From: JBBRZM01 sp963813635
Lineage (GTDB): Bacteria > Actinomycetota > Acidimicrobiia > IMCC26256 > JBBRZM01
Assembly: GCA_963813635.1 (NCBI GenBank)
Contig: CAWEZO010000002.1
Location: forward strand, 744,001-808,000
Length of the DNA: 64,000 nucleotides
Reading direction: 5' to 3'
In this document: piece by piece, positions 9,276 to 19,680 of the stretch
Numbering within the stretch: position 1 is the stretch's first letter
Layout of the letters: every line of letters starts with the position of its first letter
Notes under the pieces: model-generated
Told to the model about the DNA's origin: nothing
Database searches by the model: none
The model's input: only the letters and a program-made list of their open reading frames with translations
Position numbers and translations under genes: made by a program

Positions 9276-10394
9276 GTGACAGCACCGAGCACACCAACGT
9301 TGAACGTGCGCCAGTACTGGCGCATCCCGGTGGCCGCTTTGATCGGCGCCGTGCTCGGCTTCGGCACTTCGTACATCTTCGGCGTGGCCTACGCGTCCAC
9401 GACACGGGTGTTGATCCGGGTCAACAACACCACCCTCCTGGGCAGCAACGGCAGCACGCTCACGAACCAGGGCGCCACGGTCGAGCAGTCCGCCGTCTCG
9501 AAGACCGTCGCCGAGACGGAGAGCGCGCTGCTCGGCAATGACGTGATCGCCACGAAACTCGTTCGCAAACTCCATCTCGACAAGCCGGCCAAGAAGAACT
9601 TCTTGTCGGCCCCCAAAGCCGCCGTCGCCACCACGTTCAAGTTCACTCAGTCGATGCTCATCCATGGCACCTACAAGAAGCTCCCGCGCTTCGAGCAAGC
9701 GGTGAAGGACACTCAGAAGGGATTGTCCGCGACGCAGGTCGGCAACTCGTACATGCTCGCGGTCACCGGCAAGTGGAAGACGCCCGCGAAGGCCACGGCC
9801 ATCGCGAACGCCGCGGCCGACTATCTCGTCGGGGCCGCCGAGCAGCGATTCCGCGACGACATCGCCAACAACAACAAACATCTCGCGCAACAGGTCACGC
9901 TCGCGGGCGCAAAGGAGGGACAAGCGGCCGCCGCCCTGGCGATCTTCGCGCAGGCCAACGGCATCAACACGGCGACGCTCGGTGCGGCACTGACGCCCGA
10001 GCTCACGTTGACGCTCCCGCCCGCCGTGCAGGCGAAGTACCAGCAGCTGCAGCAGGCGTACAACACCTCGCTGGCGGCGTTCACACAGTTGCAGGTCCAG
10101 CTCCAACAGGGGCAGGTCAACGGGGGAATCGAGCCGGTCGAGCTGACGCGCGTCGACAAGGCGGTGCCCACGGTGTATCCCGTGTCGCCGAAGCGCTGGC
10201 TGTATATGGGCATCGGCATCGTGCTCGGCGCGCTCGTCGGCTTCTTCCTGACCGCGCGCCAGGCGTGGCGCCGTGGCGAGACGCTCTTCCCTCGCGACGA
10301 TGACGACTTCGATCACGACGACGACGTCACGGAGCCGCACGACGCGCCCAAAGCATCAGCCGCGTCATCGACGTCGTCGGCGAGGGTCGAATGA
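9276..10394 (+). CDS. Wzz/Wzc-like polysaccharide chain-length membrane protein
   Basis: A 372-residue protein beginning at GTG 9276. A first membrane helix (WRIPVAALIGAVLGFGTSYI) is followed by a periplasmic/extracellular part with long Gln- and Ala-rich helices (TLPPAVQAKYQQLQQAYNTS). A second helix (WLYMGIGIVLGALVGFFLTA) comes before an acidic cytoplasmic tail with DDDDFDHDDD. Two helices flanking a coiled-coil domain are the Wzz/chain-length-determinant layout. There is no kinase domain and no tyrosine cluster, so it would act with the polymerase instead of as a BY-kinase. It sits between the initiating transferase and an RmlD-like gene on the same strand. Confidence 0.8.
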   Translation: MTAPSTPTLNVRQYWRIPVAALIGAVLGFGTSYIFGVAYASTTRVLIRVNNTTLLGSNGSTLTNQGATVEQSAVSKTVAETESALLGNDVIATKLVRKLHLDKPAKKNFLSAPKAAVATTFKFTQSMLIHGTYKKLPRFEQAVKDTQKGLSATQVGNSYMLAVTGKWKTPAKATAIANAAADYLVGAAEQRFRDDIANNNKHLAQQVTLAGAKEGQAAAALAIFAQANGINTATLGAALTPELTLTLPPAVQAKYQQLQQAYNTSLAAFTQLQVQLQQGQVNGGIEPVELTRVDKAVPTVYPVSPKRWLYMGIGIVLGALVGFFLTARQAWRRGETLFPRDDDDFDHDDDVTEPHDAPKASAASSTSSARVE

Positions 10395-10419
10395 CCACGT
10401 TTCCCAGAGGAGGACGCCC

Positions 10420-11367
10420 GTGAGAATCCTCGTCACCGGATCGGCCGGCATGCTCGGCAGCGCGCTCGTGCCGACGCTCCTGCAAGCCGGGCACTCAGTC
10501 GTCGCGACCGACATCGACCTGTCCGATCCCCACCCGTGGGGACCCGATGGGCCTGCCCTCGAGCGCCTCGACGTCACGTCACCCGGTGCGATCGACGCGG
10601 CCATCGATCGATTCGCGCCCGACTTCCTCGCCCACCTCGCCGCAGAGACCAGCCTCGAGCTCTCGGAGCAGAACCCCGACGCCGTGATGCTCACCAACGC
10701 GACCGGGACCCGGCACGCTGCGCTGGCTGCGCGCCGCGCCGGGTTGCCAATGGCCTACATCAGCACGGCAGGTGTGTTCGACGGGCAGAAAGTCGGCTTC
10801 TATGACGAGCGCGACGAGCCCAACCCGATCAATGTCTACGGCGCCAGCAAGCTGCGCGGCGAGCAATTCGTCGCGACGATCGTCCCCGAGCACTACATCG
10901 TGCGGGCCGGATGGATGGTCGGCGGTGGCCCGCGCCAGGACCACAAGTTCGTCTCCCTGATCCTGCGCCAGATCGACGCAGGAGCGCGCACGATCCGCGC
11001 GGTGTCCGACAAGCTGGGCACGCCGACGTACGCGGTCGATTTCTCCCGGTGCTTCAGCGAGCTGATCGTCAGCGGCAACTACGGGCTCTACCACATGTGC
11101 GGAACCGGCGGCGGCAGCCGCTACGACGTCACCAAGGAGATCCTTCGCGTGCTCCGGCGCGACGACATCGAGCTCCTCGCAGTCGGCTCCGAGTATTTCG
11201 CCGAGGAGTACTTCGCCCCGCGGCCTCCGTCGGAGCAGATGCACAACCGGGCCCTCGATCTCCTGGGCATGAACACCATGCGTCCCTGGGAAGAGGCCAT
11301 GGAGCATTACCTGCGCGCCGAGTTCGCCGACCGGATCCGAAAGACCGAGGCTCTGCTTGACCGCTGA
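10420..11367 (+). CDS. RmlD-like NAD(P)-dependent sugar reductase (SDR)
   Basis: A 315-residue short-chain dehydrogenase of the dTDP-4-dehydrorhamnose reductase type. The cofactor motif is RILVTGSAGMLGSALVPTLL. The substrate-binding part has AAETSLELSEQNP, STAGVFDG (equivalent to the STDYVFDG of RmlD) and the catalytic YxxxK in VYGASKLRGEQ. The GTG at 10420 has AGAGGAGG seven bases upstream. The open frame upstream of it is the tail of the preceding gene in another frame. The last 11 bp overlap the next gene. A closer RmlD is encoded at 57207-58049, so this one may reduce a different dTDP- or GDP-sugar. Confidence 0.85.
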   Translation: MRILVTGSAGMLGSALVPTLLQAGHSVVATDIDLSDPHPWGPDGPALERLDVTSPGAIDAAIDRFAPDFLAHLAAETSLELSEQNPDAVMLTNATGTRHAALAARRAGLPMAYISTAGVFDGQKVGFYDERDEPNPINVYGASKLRGEQFVATIVPEHYIVRAGWMVGGGPRQDHKFVSLILRQIDAGARTIRAVSDKLGTPTYAVDFSRCFSELIVSGNYGLYHMCGTGGGSRYDVTKEILRVLRRDDIELLAVGSEYFAEEYFAPRPPSEQMHNRALDLLGMNTMRPWEEAMEHYLRAEFADRIRKTEALLDR

Positions 11368-12326
11368 CGCCGAGACGCTGCAGAAGACGGGCGGGCTCGA
11401 CCCGCGTGCTCACCCGGTCGAGCCGCGCGCCGACGGCGGGCTGCCCGACCTGTCGGTGATCGTCGTCACCTTCAACTCGCGTCGCCACATCGGCGCCTGT
11501 CTCGAAGCGCTGCCGTCGGCCCTGACGCGACACCGCTTCGAGGTGCTGGTGGTCGACAATGCCTCGTCGGACGGCACGCCCGACGTCGTTCGATCCACCT
11601 TTCCGGACGTCCTCCTGATCGAGACGGGTGCAAACCTGGGCTTCACGCGCGCCAACAACCGGGGCATCGCCCACGCACGTGGCCGCAACGTGCTCGTGCT
11701 CAACCCCGACACCGTCGCCGACCCCGGATCGCTGGAGCGACTCGTCGACCTGCTCGATGCCGACGAGACCGTCGGCATCGCCGCGCCGCAGCTGCTCAAC
11801 CTCGATCGCTCCGATCAGGGCACTGCTCGCGCCTTTCCCACCCCCGCGGCTGCCCTGCTCGGACGCCGATCTCCGCTCACGCGACTCTGGCCGAACAACA
11901 GGTGGTCGCGGCGCTACCTGGTCGGCCGGCAACAGTCCGACCGCGAGGCCTTCCCGGTCGACTGGGTCTCGGGGGCGTGCCTCATGATGCGCCACGACCT
12001 CGCGCGCCGCACGAACGGCTTCGACGAGTCGTTCTTCATGTACTGGGAGGACGCCGACTGGTGCCGGCGCATCAAGGACCGCGGATATCAAGTCGTGTGC
12101 GAGCCGCGGGCGAAGGTCGTGCACGACGAAGGCGCGCGAGCGCCGCCCCTACCCGCGTCAGGTCTGGGTATTCCACGAGAGCGCGTACCGCTATTACGCC
12201 AAGCACCACCTCACGGGGCCCCGCCGTCCGCTGCGCCCGGTCGTCCACGCCGCCCTGATGACCCGAGCCGGTCTTGCGCTCGCGGCTTCACGAACACACG
12301 CTTCGCGCCCTACTGAGAACACGTGA
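11357..12326 (+). CDS. GT2 glycosyltransferase (rhamnosyltransferase-like), frameshifted near 3' end
   Basis: An inverting GT-A glycosyltransferase. The nucleotide-binding start reads LSVIVVTFNSRRHIGACLEA, then VDNASSDGTPD, the DxD-type NPDTVADPG, and an acceptor region with VDWVSGACLMMRHDLA and FFMYWEDADWCRRIK. After VVHDEGA the frame becomes proline-rich nonsense ending at 12316. Shifting frame near 12135-12145 restores VWVFHESAYRYYAKHHL, typical of the family, and a stop at 12326 that overlaps the next start. Start TTG 11357 overlaps the previous gene by 11 bp. One indel is inferred. Confidence 0.87.
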
Positions 12327-13862
12327 TGACCGAGCCCGTTTCGCCCGCCGCGCACGACGGCATCGTGTCGCGCGAAGCATCCGCGTCTTCCTTGTTGCCC
12401 GCCGATGACAAAGGCGTGGCGCGCGGCGTTGTCGTGAGCGCGACCAGCCAGGTGGGGTCGATGGTCGTCCACATGGCGCTCAACATCGTCAGCAGCCTGG
12501 TGATCATCCGGTACCTCGCGCCGCCGAACTACGGCGACTACGTGCTCGTCCTGACCCTGATGACGATGATCGGCCTGCTGTCCGACTTCGGGCTCAACAA
12601 GCTCGGCATCCGCGAGGTTGCCGTCGACGGGACCGGCGAGGCCGAGGTGGTGGGCACGGTGATCGCCCTGCGCCTCGGGCTGGCCATGGTCGCTGCCGTC
12701 GTGATCCAGCTCGTGCTGTTCGCTCTCGGCCGAAGCGCAGAGGTGCACACCGCAGCCGCCATCGCCTCCATCACCTTCGCCGCCAACGCGCTCCTGAGCG
12801 TGACGATCGCGTTCAACGTCAGGCTGCAGCAGCACGTGGAGGCCTTCACGATCCTGTTCGGCGAGCTCGTGGAGACGAGCCTGATCCTCTGGGTCGTGCT
12901 CGCAGGCGGCACGCTGACCGAGCTCTTCGCCGCGACCGCGTTCGGCACTGCTCTCGCGGCGCTGATCGCGATCTTCCTCGCCCACCGGCGTCTCTCGCTG
13001 CGCGCCCGGTTCACGCCGCGCACGCGTCGCACCCCTGCTGCGCGGCGCGCTCCCGCTGGCCGCGGCCAGCATGATCGGCATCGTGCTCGTGAAGCTCGAC
13101 AGCTTCATGCTGGCGATCCTGCGCTCGAGGCGTGAGGTCGGCCTCTACGGCGCGGCCTACGCCCCGATCGAGTACCTCGGCCTGGCGGCCCTCGCGTTGG
13201 TCACCGTCCTGCTCCCGCTCCTCGGGCGTTACGCCGCGACCGACAAGTCGCGCTTCCTGGGCGTGTACCGGCTCGGTACCGAGGCGTTGCTCGCGTTCAT
13301 ACTGCCGATCGCCGTCATCGTTGCGTTCCTGGCTCCGGCGGCCGTGACGTTCGTGTACTCCGACCGCTACGCGGGAGCCGCGACGCCGATGCGGCTGCTC
13401 GCGGTCGGCCTCGTGATGATGACGTTCTGTGCCTGGTACGCGACGGTGCTGCTCGCCGTCGGCAAGGAGCAACTGATCCTCCGTTACAACACGATCATGC
13501 TCTGTGTCGGGCTCTGCGCGCATGTGCTGTTGATCTCGTTGCTCGGAGCAACCGGCGCCGCGCTCGGCACGATCCTCGTCGGCGCAGTGACGGCGTGCTG
13601 GGCCTGGACGCTCGTGCGGCGGTTCACACACGTGAGCATCCACCGCACGCGCGTGCTGAGGGTTGTCGCCGCCAGCGGCGTGATCGCGCTGATCGCGTCG
13701 TCTCTCTTGTTCGTGGGTGTCGGCGTGTGGATCGCTGTAGGTATCGGCGCGCTGGCATACCTGCCGGCGCTGATGTTCCTGCGCGTCGCGCCGCGGGATC
13801 TCGTGTCGGTGCTGACGGCGCACGCGGACAACAGCGTGAGCGCGGCGGGAGCGTCGGCATGA
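12323..13862 (+). CDS. Wzx-type polysaccharide flippase, frameshifted
   Basis: A lipid-linked oligosaccharide flippase of the MOP superfamily that moves undecaprenyl-linked units across the membrane. The N-terminal frame (from GTG 12323) has VVVSATSQVGSMVVHMALNI and SSLVIIRYLAPPNYGDYVLV. The C-terminal frame has MIGIVLVKLDSFMLAILRS and EVGLYGAAYAPIEYL, typical of the second repeat. The two parts meet near 13025-13060. A one-base correction there gives LLRGALPLAAAS as the bridge and a protein of about 512 residues with 12-14 helices, the usual size. It overlaps the next gene by 4 bp (ATGA). Confidence 0.87.
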
Positions 13863-14866
13863 GCGACGACCGCCTGAGCTTCTCGTGCATCCTGCCGACC
13901 TACAACCGTTGCGACGTGGTCGAGCAGACGCTGCTCCAGCTCCTCGCGTGCGACTATCCCGACGACCGCTACGAGATCCTCGTCGCCGACAACTCGAGCG
14001 ACGGCACCCCCGACATGGTCGAGCGCGTCGCGCGCGCACGGCGAAGGTTCCGGTCCACCTGCTGCGCAGCTCCGAACGGCTCCCCGCCGTCAAGCGCAAC
14101 GACGCCGTGCGCGCCGCGAGCTGCGACTACGTCCTGCTCATGAACGACGACGTGTGGGTACGGCCCGACTTCCTCGCGGAGCATGAACGCGCCCACCACA
14201 CGCACCCGGGCCCCGTCGCGGTGCTCGGCCACGTGGAGCAGTCGCCGCAGATGCCGCAGAACCCGTTCACCGAGTGGTATCAGCCGTTCGCCTACTTCGA
14301 GATCGCCGGAGCGGGCCGGCGAGCCGCTCGACTGGCGCTACTTCTGGACGATGAACCTCTCGCTCCCCCGCTCGGAGATGCTCGATCGCAACCTCATGTT
14401 CCACGAGGACTGGGCGGAGATCGGCAGCGAAGACGTCGAGCTCGGGTACCGATGGGTCAATGCCGGCAACACGTTGATCTACCACCCGCAGGCATGGGGC
14501 GAGCACTACCACCCGCACACCCTCGACAGCGCGTGCCGCCTGCAGGAGACCATCGGACGCGGGCTACGCGACCTCGAGGTGCTGATCCCCGAGCCCGACC
14601 TCCTCGAGCGCTACGGGATCTTCTCGTTCCGCAACCGGCCGCGAGCGGTCACGCGCGGCCTCGCTCGCCAGGCTCTCTTCAACGGCGTGACGGTGCCGCC
14701 GATCCAGCGCCGGCTCTCGGGCCGCAAGTCGAACAACCGACTCAGCGGCTGGACGTCGTGGAAGGTGCTGCTCCACTACACCAACCGGGGCTACCGCGGG
14801 GCGGCGCCCCGGCATCCCGTCCCGCTCGTCACGCGGCGGCGCGTGAAGGAGCAGACCGCGTCGTGA
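13859..14866 (+). CDS. GT2 glycosyltransferase, two frameshifts
   Basis: Three successive frames give one GT2 enzyme. Segment one runs from ATG 13859: LSFSCILPTYNRCDVVEQTL, then VADNSSDGTPDMVERV. Segment two: VHLLRSSERLPAVKRNDAVR, then LMNDDVWVRPDFL with the DxD-like NDD. Segment three: LDWRYFWTMNLSLPRSEML, then FHEDWAEIGSEDVELGYRW, with the ED-containing acceptor motif. The joins fall near 14040 and 14320. The total is about 335 residues. The stop at 14866 overlaps the next start (GTGA). Together with the neighbouring GT2 genes it would extend the repeat unit. Confidence 0.83.
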
Positions 14867-16347
14867 CCACCACTGTCTTCACGCCGGTCATGGGTTCCGC
14901 GTTCTTCACGCTGTTTCTCGGGATCGCGGCCGTCTTCGGCATCGTGATCCTGGTCGCGCTCATCCTCGTCGACGACCGCTCCCGCCTGCTCATGGTCGCC
15001 GTCGTGGCGACGCTTCTCTTTCCGGTCCACAAGAAGCTCGGCTCGCTCGTGCTCAACACACAGTCCGGAGCCCCCGGCTTGATCGTCACCTCGACCATGG
15101 TCGTGCTCGTGGCGCTGTACGTCGCGTGGATGGTCGAGGGCACGTTCAAGCGTGACGTCATACGCGCGTTGCGACGGCCGGTCTTCTGGACGCCGCTGCT
15201 CGCGATGTTCCTCGCCGCCTTCAGCATCAACGGGGCCCAGAACAATTACTTGGCCATCGCGCAGATGGTCTACTGGCTGTTCATCTACGCGCTGTTCCTG
15301 TACTTCGGAGCCAGGGTCCACAGTCGCACCGACATCTTATTGGATCTTCGGTACGTTCGGCGCGCTCGCGGTGATCGAAGCCGGAGTGGTCGTCCTCCAG
15401 AAAGTCGGCCTCTTCAGCCTCGGGTTCCTCAACGTGCCCACGGCGGCAATCGCGCGAACCACCGACGCCGGCGACATCGGCCGCCCCTTCGGCACACTGG
15501 TGCACCCGGTGTTCCTCGCGATCACCGTTGCCATGATCGCACTCGTCGCGCTCAGCCTTGCGATGTTCCTCACCAACAAGTGGGCACGGTTGGCCTGCCT
15601 CGCGGTCGTCGTTGTGTGCCTCGGCGAGATCTACCTCACCCAGGCCCGGGGGCCGCTCCTCGGCATAATCCCGGCGCTCGCGGTGCTGATCGCGATCGGC
15701 GCCGCGCGCCACCGCATCTCGGCTCGCGCATGGATCACCGGGATCTTCGTGGCCCTGGCGGCGCTCATCGTCCTCTGGCCACAGGTCCAGAAGTTCTACG
15801 AGAACAACTTCGGCTCCGGTCACTTCAGCCTCGAGGTCAAATCGCGCGTCCAGCTCAACGACGTGGGCTGGCGGATGATCGACAGCTCCCCAGTGACGGG
15901 GACCGGGCTCAACAACTTCACCCAGATCGAGCATCGGTACACGACCGAGCCCTTGCTCTTCCCCGGATTCCCCTCACACAACCTCTTCATCCTCACCGCA
16001 GCGGAGACCGGCGTGCTCGGTCTGGCCGGTCTCCTCATCATCGGTGCGGCGCTCGCCTGGAACGCGATCCGGCTCGGCCAAAGTCGCGACCCACTGTTTC
16101 GGGCGATGGGGTGGGCGATGTTCTGCATCATCATCCTGAACGTGATCGCCGAGCAGCTGTCGTACTCCATGCGCGAAGAGGTGCCGCTCACGGTGTTCTG
16201 GATATTCGCGGGGCTCATGATGGCGTGCATTCGCATGCAGGAAGACGAACGGCGCGACGCGCCGGCTTGCGTCCCGTCGAGCAACCGGGCCCGGCGCCAC
16301 GGCCTTCGGGCGCGCCGGCGCGCGAACCCGCGTCCGTACACGCGTGA
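14863..16347 (+). CDS. O-antigen ligase/polymerase-family membrane protein (Wzy-like), frameshifted
   Basis: About 494 residues, strongly hydrophobic, beginning at GTG 14863. It starts with AFFTLFLGIAAVFGIVILVA and continues through several helices. Near 15345 the frame shifts to YWIFGTFGALAVIEAGVVV. The Wzy_C hallmark follows as IYLTQARGPLLGIIPALAVL, then a large extracellular loop (SPVTGTGLNNFTQIEHRY, FPSHNLFILTAAETGVLGLA). The order is that of O-antigen ligases and Wzy polymerases. A second shift near 16265-16300 seems needed to reach the stop at 16347 that overlaps the next GTG. In a Wzx/Wzz context a polymerase role is more likely than ligation. Confidence 0.83.
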   Translation: MTTTVFTPVMGSAFFTLFLGIAAVFGIVILVALILVDDRSRLLMVAVVATLLFPVHKKLGSLVLNTQSGAPGLIVTSTMVVLVALYVAWMVEGTFKRDVIRALRRPVFWTPLLAMFLAAFSINGAQNNYLAIAQMVYWLFIYALFLYFGARVHSRTDILLDLRYVRRARGDRSRSGRPPESRPLQPRVPQRAHGGNRANHRRRRHRPPLRHTGAPGVPRDHRCHDRTRRAQPCDVPHQQVGTVGLPRGRRCVPRRDLPHPGPGAAPRHNPGARGADRDRRRAPPHLGSRMDHRDLRGPGGAHRPLATGPEVLREQLRLRSLQPRGQIARPAQRRGLADDRQLPSDGDRAQQLHPDRASVHDRALALPRIPLTQPLHPHRSGDRRARSGRSPHHRCGARLERDPARPKSRPTVSGDGVGDVLHHHPERDRRAAVVLHARRGAAHGVLDIRGAHDGVHSHAGRRTARRAGLRPVEQPGPAPRPSGAPAREPASVHA

Positions 16348-17333
16348 CCGATCCCGTGCTCGACGAAAGGAACACGCGAATGGACGGCCGAAACCGCGGA
16401 GCGGTCGACATCTCGGCGATCATCGTCAACTGGAACACCCGCGACCTGCTGGACCTGTGTCTCGAGTCGCTCCACGCGTACGCACCGCGTCACCGGAGTC
16501 TCGAGATCGTCGTCGTCGACAACGGCTCGACCGACGGATCCGCCGATCTCGTGCGCGCCAACTGGCCCGATGTCGTGCTGGAGGTCAACGCCGAGAACGA
16601 GGGCTACACGCGGGCGAACAATCGGGCGATCGGCCTGAGCCGCGGGCGGAACCTGCTGCTCATCAACTCCGATGCGCAGGTCGTCGCCGGCTCGATCGAC
16701 ACGATGCTCGACCGGTTCGAGGCCGATGCGCGCGCGGCGGTCGTCGGCCCTCGGCTGGTCTACGGCGACGGCTCCTGGCAACGCTGGACCGCCGGCCGCG
16801 CGCCCGACCTCGCCTCGGTCGCAAGCTTCTTCCTCTTCGCCGAACGGTTCAGCGCGTCCGCGACGCGGCGCAGCCTCTTCCTCGCCGAAGACGTTCGCGA
16901 GCCGTTCTGCCCCGACTGGGTCTGCAGTGCCTGCATGCTCGTGCGGCGCGACGCGCTCGACGAGGTCGGCCTGATGGACGAGCGCTACTTCTGCTACATG
17001 GACGACGTCGATCTCTGCCAGCGCTTCCGCGACGCCGGCTGGCGCGTGTGGTACGACCCGACCGCGGAGGTGGTGCATCTCGGTTCGCAGAGCAACGAGC
17101 GCCAGATCGGACGGGTCTCGCCCGCGGCCATCCGCAACTTCAACGACTACTTCACCCGACGCAACGGCCCGGCGGCCGGCGCGGTGGCTCGAGCGGTGCA
17201 GGTCGTGGGTTACGGGAGCCGAGCCGTCGCCTACGCAGGCCGGTCACTGCTCCGACCCGGTGACGGGAATCAGACGCCGAGCCGCGACCACCTTCGCAAC
17301 GCCCGCGGTCGCGATGCAACGCGGTCATGTCTG
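16344..17333 (+). CDS. GT2 glycosyltransferase (rhamnosyltransferase-like)
   Basis: A GT-A enzyme of about 330 residues with AIIVNWNTRDLLDLCLESL, VVDNGSTDGSADLV, NEGYTRANNRAIGLSRGRN, the DxD-type LLINSDAQVVAG, and FCPDWVCSACMLVRRDAL followed by MDDVDLCQRF. It starts at GTG 16344, overlapping the previous gene, although an internal Met in TRMDGRNRG is possible. The open frame runs on to 17519, but the region beyond about residue 318 loses family character. A one-base correction near 17305 gives the ending RVAMQRGHV and a stop at 17333, leaving room for the next gene to start at 17377. Confidence 0.85.
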
Positions 17334-17376
17334 AACATTCACGAGCTGCGACCCACAACGGGAGGACTCACAACCA

Positions 17377-18463
17377 GTGACGGCGCCGACGACCAGCGAC
17401 TCACCGACAGCCACGTCCTCGAGCGGAAAGCCGCAGCGTTGCGGTTGCGATCCCGATCCCGAACGACCCTGACTGGGCGCTCTTCGATGCCATCCCCGAC
17501 GACATCGAGATCATCGTGATCGACGACAGCGACGGCCAACTCAGCCCCGCCCCCCGCGACAACGTCCGCTTCTACGACTACGCCGCGCAAGAAGCCGTGA
17601 TGGGGCGGCACTACCCGGCGATCCCGCACAAGAGCGCGGCGACGCGGAACTTTGCGCACTACCTCGCGTACCAGGAGGGCTTCGACATCATCATCGCCCT
17701 CGACTACGACTGCCGGACGCGAGACGGTTGGCTCGACAAGCACCTCGCGGGCCTCGCACCGGTCGAGAACGCTCCCGCGCTGCGCGGCAGCTGGATCAAC
17801 AGCATCGAGACGCCCGGGTTCTACTCCCGCGGGTACCCGTACGAGTACCGCAACCCGGTCGACTCGGTGGTCGAGGAAACCACCGCGACCGGCGACGTGA
17901 TGATCAACATGGGGGTCTGGGACAACGTCCTCGACCTCAACGGCATCGACAAGGTGCAGGCCGAGCCGCCGTACGACCCGGGACTGCGCGGACCGCGCAA
18001 CTACATCGCTCTCGGCAATATCCCGGTGTGCGGCATGAACACCGCGTTCCGCGCCGAGATCACGCCCGCCTACTTCTTCCTCCCCGACATGTGGGTCAAC
18101 GGAAGCTGGCAACTCTCCCGCCACGACGACATCTGGGGCGGCTACGTCGCGAAGGCGCTCATGGACAAGCGGGGTCATCTCTTCAGCTACGGGCGCCCTA
18201 TCGTCGAGCACACCCGCCAGTCGAAGATCGAGCGGGTCATGATGATGGAGCACTGGATGCACCTCATGTCGACGTCCTTCTACGCGCTGGTCGACGCGGC
18301 CGCCGACCGAATCGACGCCGGTCCGTACGATCGGATGTTCGCCGACTTCACCGAGGAGTACCGCAAGGAGGCGTCGCGCGCGTCCGTGCCGGCGCACTAC
18401 CGCGAGGTCTTCGTCGAGCTCGGCGAGGCAATGCAACGCTGGTCGGACTGCTTCAACTCCTAG
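17377..18463 (+). CDS. Reversibly glycosylated polypeptide (UDP-arabinopyranose mutase)-like protein, GT75
   Basis: From 17516 the frame gives 315 residues with clear RGP-family marks: VRFYDYAAQEAVMGRHYPAI, the DxD-like IIALDYDCRTRDG, GSWINSIETPGFYSRGYPYE, and IPVCGMNTAFRAEITPAY followed by RHDDIWGGYVAKALMDKRG. In plants RGPs interconvert UDP-arabinopyranose and UDP-arabinofuranose; plant sequences read FPMCGMNLAFDRDL and RYDDMWAGW at the matching places. The real N-terminus lies upstream. GTG 17377 encodes MTAPTTSDSPTATSS, and a shift near 17440 joins it to VAVAIPIPNDPDWALFDAIP. It is embedded in the glycan locus. Mutase activity is inferred, and a protein-glycosylation or simple transferase role remains possible. 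Confidence 0.8.
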
Positions 18464-18470
18464 GAGACGC

Positions 18471-19680
18471 ATGCTCGCCGCAGTGCTGGCAGCCCAGCAG
18501 GATTCAGAACCCGGTCCCGGGTCTCATCCTGCTCGCGCTGCTGCTCGGCGGCGGCGGTTGGTGGCTGTGGCGCCGGCGGCAACGCAAGCGCGCCGTCGCC
18601 GCGGCGCGCGCCGCGGGCCTCGAACCCGGTCCCCGATCCCGAGTATCCGCGAGCGGCTGAAGCGAGCGCCGCGGCGACTGTGGACCCCGGCGATTCGTGC
18701 TGGCGTTCCTCGCGCCGTTCTGCCTCGAAGGCTTCGCCGGCGCCTCGCCACCATGGATCTTCTTCAACCCGATCGTCCTCGTCGTACTTCATGCTCTTCT
18801 ACGGCAGCGCCGCGCATCCTGATCCGCGAGATCACCCGGCTCTGGGGGAAGAGCTGGCCGACGATCCTCGCGTTCGGCGCGGCGTACGGCATCTGCGAGG
18901 AAGGGTTGTCGACGAAGGTCTTCTTCGACCTGCACCGCACCAACCTCGGGCCAGAGATGCAATACGGCACATGGGCAGGCGTGCACTGGCCCTACATGTT
19001 CCACTTGATCATCGCGCACGCGGTGTTCTCGATCGCCGTCCCGATCTTCCTCACGATGCTGCTCTTCCCGCAGCGCGCGTCGGAGCCGTGGGTGCGCCGG
19101 CGGACGCTCCCGGTGCTCGGTGCGGTGTTCGTCGGAGGGATCGTGTTCTCGTCGCTCGTGCTCTACCGGCGCAACCCGGACCACCCTCACCACGTGATCC
19201 AGGTCACCCCTCCCCACTATCTGATCGCGATCGCGCGTCGTGCTGATCCTGATCGCCGTCGCACGCCTGCTCCCCGCACAGATCGCGCTACCCGGACCGG
19301 CGCATCACGCTGCCACCGAAGCGACTTGGCGATCGTCGGCTTCTCGGGCATGTTCGTGTTCTGGGGCGTGAGCTACCTCTTCCCTGCCTGGCACGTGCCG
19401 GTGGCGATCACCATGATTCTCGAAGTGTTGATCATCGCGATCGTCGTGGCGTGGTTCGTCGTTGCGCCTCGCGGCCGACCAGTACTCCTGGTTCGCGCTC
19501 GTCGGCGGCATGCTCAGCTTCTTCGTGTTCACATCGTTCATCCTCATGGCGATCGGTTCGTTCCTCCAGCCGGTCGTGAGCGTGACGGCCGGTTACGGAT
19601 TGGTGCGACTCGGGCGTTCACTGCGGGAGCGAACCGTGCCCGATAGTCCAGTCGTCTCTCCGAGAGGCGGGCACGAGTGA
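18471..19680 (+). pseudogene. Unknown multi-pass membrane protein, several frameshifts
   Basis: A GGAG site precedes ATG 18471. Pieces in different frames together look like one membrane protein: GLILLALLLGGGGWWLWRRR, VLAFLAPFCLEGFAGASPPW, REITRLWGKSWPTILAFGAA followed by GICEEGLSTKVFFD, WPYMFHLIIAHAVFSIAVPI, and at the end YSWFALVGGMLSFFVFTSF. At least four indels are needed to join them, and the stop at 19680 overlaps the next gene. The EEGL motif inside a helix recalls membrane proteases of the CPBP type, but the other CPBP motifs are not evident. I do not recognise the family. It could be a true pseudogene or a badly sequenced stretch. Two genes instead of one is also possible, with the first helix separate. 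Confidence 0.6.

Noticed and set aside
13885..16347. 820-aa continuous frame on the plus strand
   Set aside because: It contains parts of a GT2 and of the ligase separated by nonsense; it is a composite of two frameshifted genes.
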